Of a stretch of 64,000 nt of DNA, positions 50,505 through 61,000 are shown piece by piece. This stretch comes from Chamaea fasciata (taxonomy: Eukaryota; Chordata; Aves; Passeriformes; Sylviidae): assembly GCA_029207755.1 (NCBI GenBank), contig JARCOQ010000002.1:116154051-116218050 (forward strand), given 5' to 3'. The position numbers and the translations under genes were made by a program. The notes beneath the pieces were generated by a model, which was not told the origin of the DNA, searched no databases, and saw only the letters and a list, made by a program, of their open reading frames with translations. Every line of letters begins with the position of its first letter. The first letter of the stretch is position 1.

Positions 50505-51772
50505 AAAGGTCACAGTGTCCCCTCGGGATCCCAAAGGTCACAGTGTCCCCTCGGGATCCCAAAGGTCACAGTGTCCTCCCAGGATCCCAAAGGTCACAGT
50601 GTCCCCCCATGATCCCAAAGGTCACAGTGTCCCATTCAGGATCCCAAAGGTCACAGTGTCCCCCCATGATCCCAAAGGTCACAGTGTCCTCCCAGGATCC
50701 CAAAGGTCACAGTGTCCCCCCCAGGATCCCAAAGGTCACAGTGTCCCCCCATGATCCCAAAGGTCACGGTGTCCCATTCATGATCCCAAAGGTCACAGTG
50801 TCCCATTCAGGATCCCAAAGGTCACAGTGTCCCCCCATGATCCCAAAGGTCACAGCATCCCATTCAGGATTCCAAAGGTCACAGTGTCCCCCCATGATCC
50901 CAAAGGTCACAGTGTCCCCCCATGATCCCAAAGGTCACAGTGTCCTCCCATGATCCCAAAGGTCACAGTGTCCCATTCAGGATCCCAAAGGTCACAGTGT
51001 CCCCCCATGATCCCAAAGGTCACAGTGTCCCATTCAGGATCCCAAAGGTCACAGTGTCCCCCCATGATCCCAAAGGTCACAGTGTCCCATTCATGATCCC
51101 AAAGGTCACAGTGTCCCCCCATGATCCCAAAGGTCACAGCATCCCATTCAGGATCCCAAAGGTCACAGTGTCCCCCCATGATCCCAAAGGTCACAGTGTC
51201 CCATTCAGGATCCCAAAGGTCACAGTGTCCCCCCAGGATCCCAAAGGTCACAGTGTCCCATTCAGGATCCCAAAGGTCACAGTGTCCCCCCAGGATCCCA
51301 AAGGTCACAGTGTCCCCCCATGATCCCAAAGGTCACAGTGTCCCCCCATGATCCCAAAGGTCACAGTGTCCCCCCAGGATCCCAAAGGTCACAGTGTCCC
51401 CCCATGATCCCAAAGGTCACAGCATCCCATTCAGGATCCCAAAGGTCACAGTGTCCCATTCATGATCCCAAAGGTCACAGTGTCCCCTCATGATCCCAAA
51501 GGTCACAGTGTCCCATTCAGGATCCCAAAGGTCACAGTGTCCCCTCATGATCCCAAAGGTCACAGTGTCCCATTCAGGATCCCAAAGGTCACAGTGTCCC
51601 CTCATGATCCCAAAGGTCACAGTGTCCCATTCAGGATCCCAAAGGTCACAGTGTCCCCTCATGATCCCAAAGGTCACAGTGTCCCATTCAGGATCCCAAA
51701 GGTCACAGTGTCCCATTCATGATCCCAAAGGTCACAGTGTCCCCCCATGATCCCAAAGGTCACGGTGTCCCC
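50505..51772. repeat. IFNAR1: 28/29-bp minisatellite in the IFNAR1 3'UTR, about 45 copies
   Basis: Unit GATCCCAAAGGTCACAGTGT followed by CCCCCCAT (28 bp) or CCCATTCAG (29 bp). The two forms often alternate, making a 57-bp dimer, very regular at 51480-51720. Each copy carries AAAGGTCA and the longer AGGTCACAGTGTCC. The array starts 83 nt after the IFNAR1 stop on the transcribed strand. Copies are nearly identical. Confidence 0.95.
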
Positions 51773-51854
51773 TCCGGCTGGGATTTCCATCACAAAGAGG
51801 TCCGAAGTGTTTGTGAAGTTGACAACCCCACAGAAGAGTTGTGCTTTCCCACAG

Positions 51855-52082
51855 TTACATGGTTTCCTTTTCCAGTGTTTCTTTGGATCCCTTGCTCCCA
51901 GAAGAGTTGTTGTCGTTGGAGTAATTCCCAGAGTCCCGACTGCTGGGTGCGGAATGTTTGTAGTCTGTGAGGTCGATTTCATTTCCCTCCTCCGTGATCA
52001 CGGATTCAATGACGCAGCAATTTTCCACTGGCTCCTCGGCAGCTGACAGGTAAGGGCTGCCGAAGGGCTGCGCTCCAAATCC
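51855..52082 (-). CDS. IFNAR1: IFNAR1 last exon (cytoplasmic tail)
   Basis: TGTCCGCAG|GGATTT acceptor; 75 codons and TAA. Contains ENCCVIESV, ITEEGNEIDLTDYKH and SSRDSGNYSND, the last being the conserved DSGxxS degron. Confidence 0.95.
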   Translation of the reverse strand, partial: GFGAQPFGSPYLSAAEEPVENCCVIESVITEEGNEIDLTDYKHSAPSSRDSGNYSNDNNSSGSKGSKETLEKETM

Positions 52083-55000
52083 CTGCGGACAGAAGCACAA
52101 AGCGCCAAGAGATGAGCATTCATAAATAATAATTATACACCGATTTAAATAATTCAATTCTGATTCCGCTGAACACCACACTCACACAAATGTGAGTTAT
52201 CAGATTTTTTCCCGTGCAGGTGCTGAGGCCCTGGCACAGCTGTGGCTGCCCCTGGATCCCTGGCAGTGCCCAAGGCCAGGCTGGACACTGGGGACACTGG
52301 GAGGTGTCCCTGCCGTGGCAGGGGTGGCACTGGGTGGGCTTTAAGGTCCCTCCCAACCCAATCCAGCCTGGGGTTCCATGCTCACGTTGAGCAGCATTGT
52401 GTGGTTTTCCACCCCTAACTCACCACTTGTTTCCCTAAATTCACCAACTCACAATTAGGATGAAGTTTATTTCACACAATCCCCAAATCCCTGAGGCTGG
52501 AAAATCCCTCCCAGCCCAGGGAGTCCCACCCTGTCCCCAGCCCGGAGCTCTGAGTGCCACCTCCAGGTGCCACCTGCAGGGACGGGCACTCCAAAGCTCC
52601 CTGGGCAGCCCCTGCCAAGGCCTGAGCACCCTTTCCATGGGGAAATTCCTGCTGCTGGCCAAGCTGAGCCTCCCCTGGGCCAGCCCGAGGCCGTTCCCTC
52701 TCCTCCTGTCCCTGTTCCCCGGGACAGATCCCAGCCCCCATCCTGGCTGCACCCACAGAATCCAGCACTAAAGGGTGACTCCAAGATTTCCTCTCAGCCC
52801 TTTTCCTGCTCTCAGCTGTCGAATCACCACAGAACTGCAACATTCCACGGATTAGAGCCTGAGGAGGCCACACAAGAATTAAAAGCAATTCCAGGTGTGG
52901 AGGTTTCCAAGAAGCTGAGTAAGGAGCGAGAGGTCAGAGCTCACCTCGATGTTCAGCGGGGGCTGGCAGGAGGGGAAGAACACGTATTTGATTTTGTTGT
53001 AGGCTTGGTAGAGCACAAAAACGAGAGGGGTGGCCACCAGCAGGACAACCAGCAGGGCACTCATGAAAATCCCAAAAATGATCAGAGGCAAACGTGAACC
53101 TGAAATTGGGAATCAAAAAAACGTGCGGTCAAGGACTGCAGCGCCAGAGAAATTCAAGCGCAGCTCCAAATGTGCTGCAGAATTTATCCAACGGTTCGAC
53201 GTGTCCACATCACCCAGGGAAAAGTCATGCTGTGCCAATAATCTGAGATAATTTTGCTTAAAGAAGCCACAAAATATTTTCCAATGTGAGAACAGAGTCA
53301 CCGAGGTGGGAAGAGACCTCCAAGTGGATCCAGTCCCACAGTTTTACAAGTTGTGAGTTGTATAGTATTTTTAGTTGACAAATTAAAAAATGGCTCTTTT
53401 TTATTTTAAATAAAGCTTTTTAAGGATAAACTGTTTAATTAAGAAATGAGACTTAAACTATTTTTACTTTTAACCTAACAACTAATTACTCGTGGCCTGC
53501 AATGTCGATTTTTGGTCTGACTTGAAGGCACTGCTTGGGTTTAAAGAGATTCCTTGAAATAGCAGGATAAGGGGAAGAGAAAAAGGAAAAAAAGAATCTA
53601 AATATGTCTACTTTGAGAAAACACACCCCCAAAGCAGTTTACACTAATAAACCTAAAGTACCTAGGGAAATAGATTAAAATAGTTATTTTATTCAGGTAA
53701 AAAGCAGCATTTGGCTCTATTTAGGCTTGATACGACACAGCAGTGAGGACCACAAGAAGAATGAATAATGACTGAACCCTGAACGTGAGCCAGGCATTGC
53801 TGCCATCCCATTTTTTTAGCTTTCAGGCAGTTTGAAGAGTCAGAAATATTCACAGTGTTAACGAAGTTTTATGTGGCCAATTATCTTCCCCGTGATTTTT
53901 TCCTCCTGTTCCGAGTGGGTGCGATCCCCCCCCTCTCCCTTTGCACCCAGAGGAGCTTCCAGCCCTAACAAATCTGATTTACCTCCTCACTCTTCAGCCC
54001 ACGAGACTCACCCCCAGAAGGACTACGAGAGACTCAAGGATAGAACTCCTCTGAAAATGTGGAATTTAGCGATTCCTTGCCAAGCTGCAGGACTGGGGAG
54101 CGAAGCTCTCTGCCCAGCCAGTGCTGCCAGGAGTTTTGAGGCGCGATTTCCCAGGGGAAGGGAAAGAATTCCAGCTGCAGAGGGGCGGGAATTGCCAGGC
54201 TGTGCCCACCTGCAGGGGTGTGGATGCATTCCTGCTGGCTGTAGGCACTGCTCTTGTTGTAGGGCTCAGACAAGGCCTGGACTTTGACGCAGTACAGCGT
54301 GGAGGGGGACACATCGGGGACCACGGCTATGGTCTGCTTCACCTCCTTCTGCTTCACCTCCTCCTGGGAAAAGCAGGAAAGGGAAAAGAACAGGAGGGAT
54401 CAGATCACACGGACAGCACGGGCATCTCCAGCAGTGACTCTGGGAAACGTCAGGCATTGCTGTAATCCCACAACCAGCACGGCTGGGGAGACTTCCCAGC
54501 TCATCCACCACCTCCACGTGCCTCTGGAACGCTTCCAGGAATTCCAGCACCTCCCCGGGCACCCAGATCCAATAAAATCAACAAACCAACCCCTCAGCTC
54601 CTAAGCAAAACCCAGCAAACACCTCCTGGGCGAGAACCAAGTGATCCCCCCATTCTGAAATGTCCCAATTCCAAGATTTCAGGAAGCTCCCTCCTGTTGC
54701 AGTTTGCTTCCTTCTCTTCTTCCCCCCTTTCACCAATTCCTGGGAAACACTTCACTCTCAGAAGTATTTAAAGAACATGATAAGAGCCATTAAAATGTCA
54801 GCTAAAAGCATGCAGGGCTTCAGTGCTGGATGAACATTTTCCATCACATTGCACACAGCCACATCCTTGGAAATTGAGATTTTAACCCATCACTGGGAGA
54901 TAAAAATCACAGTGATCAGATTTCTGGAGGAGCTGCATAAAAATCTCAACCACTGGGTGATAAAAGTCACAGTGATCATGTTTTTGACAGAATCTTTCAG

Positions 55001-58000
55001 GAAAAAAAACAAAAACAAACCATTAATTGAGGGTTTTTTGAGACTGATACAGCTGTGCTGGAAAGGAGCTCCTCAGGAGGAACTGACCCTCAGGATTTAA
55101 GTCAGAATCAATTTTACATGGTATTTCATTAGTTCACACCTCCTTATCTGAGGAATCCTTCCAGTAGAGGATCCTGTAGGACAAGTCATAATAGTCCCTC
55201 ATGACTTCATCCTCAGGTCCTCCCGGAGGAGAAATAGTGATGTGGAGCAAAGTGTCACTGAGGTCCAGCCTTACGCCAGGAGGGCCAATCCCATCTGAAA
55301 ACAAGAAGATAAGGAATTAAAATCCAACTGAAAAAACGCAGCTGAAAACATTGCACCAAATACTGCCAGTGAAACCCACGACAATTCTTAAGAAACACAA
55401 AGTCAGAAGTATAATTTCAGAGTTTCATCCAGAATATCGAGTCCTGAGGAAGATTTCAGTTCTGCACCAAATACTCTCAGTGAAATCCACGACACTTCTT
55501 AAGAAACACAAAGTTAGAAGTATAATTTCAGAGTTTCATCCAGAATATCGAGTCCTGAGGAAGATTTCAATTATTTTCACTATACTCCTGTGACATGCCC
55601 CCTCCTGTCAGCTCACAAAGACTTTTGGCACGAGTTTGCTGAGCGAGGGAACACTCCAGGGAGCAATTTTCCTTACTTGTTTTCAGAGGATCCACTTTGA
55701 TTTCCCTGGAGAGGCAGGATTTGTTGTGTGCCCTGGCCTGCACCCTGAGGTAATAAAAGCCAGTGGTGGTGATGATGGAGGAGAAGTTGCAGCAGGTGCT
55801 GGTGATGTTGTCACAGCCGGGGACACTGTGCCACTTGTCCGAGTAATCATCATTGAGCTTCTTCTGGAACCCACTGCAAGACACAACCCAAGAGTTTGGC
55901 TGTCAGCTCCAAGAACTCCTCGGGATTTGTGTTTGTTCCTGCTGCACTTGGCTCACTTCGGGGCAAAAAACAAAAAGCCTCTGTATTGATTAAAAAAAGA
56001 AATAAAAATATATCAGCGTTTTAATATGAGGCATCTCTGAGTGGAGGAATGAAGATAAAAAGGGCCAGGAGATACAAATCAGGGCTTTGAGGCTCAGCAG
56101 GGAGAATGAAATGTTGTGAAAATCCAAGGGAAAAGTTCTCACGTAGCTCAGTGCTGTCCACTGTTTTCCTGCCATGCCAAAAGAATTCCCAAGGAATGCC
56201 GGGGGGGATCCCTCCTCTTCACCGAGGTGCTGGCCACAATGTTTGTGCAACAGCTGGGGATTGAGACACAGCTTTATGGAACCGCTTCTAAATGGGAGGG
56301 TTTGCATGTGATTCGGTGGGGTTTTATGGGATGTGCTGGGGGCTTAATGGCATTTTATGGCATTAATTTATGATACAAGGTGGGTTTTATCTGATTTTAT
56401 GTGACCCGGTGTTTTAGCCCGTGAGTTGATGGGGTTTGAAGTGACACAAGGGTTGTTTCACCTGACATGAGGGGGTTTTTATATGACTCGATGGCTTTTT
56501 TATGTGACACAAGATTTTTCTTTTATGTGACACATTTTTTTATGTGATACAACATTTTTTTTATGTGACACAACATTTTTTTTTTAATGTGACACAACAT
56601 TATTTTTTTTTAATGTGATACAATGTGTTTTTGATGTGCTACCTTGGGTTTTCTCCCCCACTTGAGCCTGGCCAGAAGAAAATCCAAGCTGCTGACAACT
56701 GAAACCTCCAATAAATGAATTTTTGCTCACTTTTACTCACCTAATTTCTCCATATTCAAAAAGCCACTAAGCAATTCAAGCTTCCCAGCTTTACAGATGT
56801 CCCTCAGCGTTTAGGAATCCCTCCCATCAGGGGCTGAACACCCCCAAAAGCAGCCCAGCGCCCTGAAATTCCAGGCTCAGATGTCACAGGGAATTCTTTT
56901 CACAGCAACGGGCCAATTCCCACCCAAAGCCACCAAATATTTCGTTTTAACTTCTGGGAAATACTTGCAGAACAGAAGAAATGGGATTTGAAACGGGAGT
57001 GGCTGAACTCACTAGAGGTACTGCACGTTGTAGTTCACCTCCTGATTCTCCTGGTTACTCCAGAGCAGCTGGAATTTCATGTTCAAAGCCAGGACACTCA
57101 GGTCGGCGGCACACAGGGGGTCAGTCACTGCTCAGGGGGAAAAAGGAAAGCCAAAGTTACCCAAAAAACTTCACGGTATGGACAGGGAATGGGCATTTCT
57201 CATGAAAACAGGAGGATTGCTCATTATAAAGATTGCAAGGCTGTGATATGTAAAGCATCCTATCAAGGCTTTAATTCAAAAATCAGCTAAAAATCAATGC
57301 AGACAAAAAAATTAGAGTACACTAAAATTGAGAGGAGCAGAAATAAACTGGTTTGGGAGTAACATGAGGAGAGAAATGTATGAAATACACATCTGTATTT
57401 ATTGTGCATTTCAAATTTTCTTTTTTGTTTTTAATATTTTATTACAATACGAACGTGGCAACTATTTCAATTTTTTATTGAAATAATTAAAACTTGCATG
57501 CATCAAGCTGCATGCACGCTTTAACTATTTTAATGCATAAAATATTAACACGTGTATCCTAATATTTTATTAAGATTCACACGTATTAGTTAATTTAATA
57601 CTTTTTAAATATACATGCATTATTTTAATATTCGTTAAAGACACAGATGTGTAGTGATTCACGTACTTGGTGTATAATTTTCATTTACCATCAATTACTC
57701 ACATTTTGATGAACCATCAACTGATTATGGTGCACCACCCCTGTCCAATCTAATATTTGGCTTTCCACAGTTATTTTTTTCCTAAAATAAACCTCTGAAA
57801 GCAACTGCACAGCAGAGAAAATAATTTAATTTTACACAACAAGGCGGCAAACTGCCCCCTCAAAGCCTTTCCTCTGCAGCTGTAACAATCAATTCACCAA
57901 GGATTATATAAAACCAGTAATTTTGTTTTAAGCTCAGCTCAACTTTCTGTGCATTCCTTGCGTGCCAAGTGTCCCAGAGACTTTTGTGGGTTTTTTTTTT

Positions 58001-61000
58001 TTCCTCCTGATTCAGTCACTGATTCAGAGTTCTCCAAAACACACAAAGAAGGTTTTGTTCCAAATTAATGTCAAAATTCGCCTCAAGGCAAAACCCTTTT
58101 TGGTACTATTAAAACTCTACCAAAACTTGACACATTTGATGCTGATTGAGAAGGGTTAATGTATATAATATATATATTTTTTATCCCAAAAAAGAGGAGA
58201 AATTTGGCCCTTCTCCCTATTTCTGTTGCTCCACAACAACTGACTGTGTGCCAGCTGAACTGAAGTGATGATTTGCAGACAACCTGATTTCCTGGGTACC
58301 TTTCTGGGTGGTTTTCACACAGCTGGTGGGGCTGAACAAGCCCTCCTTTCCCTCCATGGGGAGATTGGCCTGAACCTTGAAGCAATAGGTGCTGTCTGGG
58401 GCAAGATCATCGACGGTGTCCACAGGGAAAATGTTTTTCCTCTGCAGCTGGGGAAAAAACCACAAAAAACAAACACAAAAAGCCTGTGAGGGCAACTGTG
58501 CCTGCCCAGGAACACTTTAAAATGATCATTTTGCAGGGTTTCAGCACATTTTTATGATACCCCACCAAAAAAAAAGGTGAAATAGAGAGAGAAGGACAGC
58601 GTTTGAGCTGGAGAAATCCTGAAAGGGAAGTTTCCAGTTTTGAGACACGAATTTTAAAAGAACTAAGGGTTTTAGAGAAGAGAACGAAGAATTTTGAGAT
58701 TTTAGCTAAAGGTGGGCTGTGCTGGAATTTAATTAGAGTAGATAGATAGATAGGCCTTGCTAGAATTAATTAGGATAGATAGATAGATAGATAGATAGAC
58801 AGACAGATAGGCTTTGCTACAAATAATGAAGAGTTAATAATTAGTTAAAAGAAGGGGGATTTAAGATAGTTATCCTGGATCTCAGTAACTAATTGCTTAT
58901 CATTCTTATGGTTTGTTTCTTTTTTTTTTTAGCTGTGCTTATAATGAGAAATGGCGAAACTGATAAATAGAACTAAAAGAACACTGACAGCTGCAAGTTT
59001 TTACATCTGGAAACCCATTCAAAAGTCATGGAGGGAGGAAACTGGAGTTCTCCCAGAGCTCAGTTTGTGCTGTCATCTGTTAAAGAAGTTAAAAGTTCAG
59101 GATGAGGAAGACTCACCCTGCTTCCTCTTTTTACAAGGCCTCCCCATAAAAAGGATCCAATTCAGGGAGCAAACCACACATGCTTAATTAGCCTGTTCAG
59201 CTAATTACCATACGAGGCAGAGAACAGGAGGTGTTGGTGTTCTGAGTGTGTATTTGTATTTTGGATACTCAAGACTTCTGTAAATAAGAAGACTCTAGAA
59301 TTACTTGTAACTTTGCAGTGGGTATTAGAGGATTGATTACCCCACAGAGCTGCCCAGGGTAAAATTAAACACGGACTTTCTAACCCTAAACTGTTAGAGG
59401 GTCTTTTGTCCATCATGGTGAGGAATCCATACTAGAGCAATATCCGTATTTAACCAATGAGTTCAGTTCAGGCAGTGACTGACAGGCAGGAACACTTTGG
59501 GCCCCTTTGCCAGGGAAGTGGGGAGGGATTTGGCACGGCCAGGAATTCACCCCTCAGACATTCCAAAACGAACCAGGACATTCCCACCCCTCATCACCCA
59601 AACCCTCCTCTGTCCTCTGCCACCTCCCTGCTTTTGCTTTCCCAGACTTTGTGGTGGCTGCCCACACACAGCTTGTACTTACGGGCTTTCTGCTCCTTTG
59701 ATGTGTAATCCCAAAATCCCAGAGGTGGGAAGAGCCCCTCAGGATCACCCAGTGCCACCCCAGCAGCACCAGCAGCACCCCAAAACCTGTCCCCAAGGGC
59801 CACCTCCAGACTCCTCCGGGACAATCCCAGTGACTCCAAACCTCCCTGGGCAGCTCACCCCAAGGCCTGACCACTCTGTGAGAGGAAAAAAAGTTCCTAA
59901 TTCCTGATCTGCCCCTCCCCTGGTGCGATTTGAGGCCATTTCCTCTCCTCCTGTCCCTGCCCCTCCTGGCAGGGAGCTGTGGATCCTTTTCTCCAGGCTC
60001 AGCCCCTTTCCCAGCTCCCTCAGGAATTCTCCAGCCCTCTCCCAGCTCCTTTCCCTTCCCTGGACACGTTCCAGCCCCTCCAGTCCCTTCTGAAGTGATG
60101 GCTCTGATCTGATCCCCCAAAGGAACACAGATTGCCCTTCAATCCCTGCCCCAATTAAGGTGACACCCATTTCCCCAGAAAAGATAAAAAAGGAAGAGTT
60201 TCTCCCCTGCTGTTCACAGGAGAGCTCTGGGTGCTCTGCAGGACACACATAATGCCTTGGGAACCAGTCCACAATGACAACACCTCAAAAAAAAATTAAA
60301 ATCCCTGGATCAGGGCAATCCCAACAAAACAATCCCATAGTAAGAACAAAATCATCCCACCAAGGAAAAAACCAGCTCGCCCAACTTTCAAACCACACAG
60401 GAGCAGTGACACAGTGACAGAACCAGGCAATTCCATCTCAGAGCGTGAATTAAAGTCCATCTCTGGCACTTCTGGTGAGGTTAAATAACAAAAAAAGAAG
60501 TGCTCATACCTGAGCATGTGATGAGTTTTCCCAGAAGACCAGGTTGTATTTAAAACTCAGATCATCAATCCACATTTTTTTCCTCTGGTTTGCTTCTGGA
60601 GGAGAAACCTTCACTCTTATGACTCCATTTGTGGACTGCAATTCCAGTCCTGGTGGACCAATCTGGGCTGCAAAGACGGAAAGGAAAAAGAAGTTAAACA
60701 TTGTCTACTTTGAGGAATTATACCCCAAAAGCAGCTTACACTAATAAACCTAAAATATCTGCCTGTGCTATTTTATTTTTAATTCTTTTGACCGTTCACT
60801 TACAGAATCTTCAGTTTTCATGACTCACGTAGTTTCTAAAAGAAATTTAACCTCACAACCAACTACCATCACCTGGTTCTAAAAGCAGTTAAAATGAAAT
60901 ATGACCGGCAAATGTTTTCCCAAAAAATCTGTTTAAATCATTCTACAACCTGCAAGGGAATAGACTTAGCTGAGTCCAATAAATCCAGCATCACAGGAGG

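Noticed and set aside
50505..51772. CRISPR-like array
   Set aside because: Units are contiguous with no unique spacers, and the DNA is clearly vertebrate.
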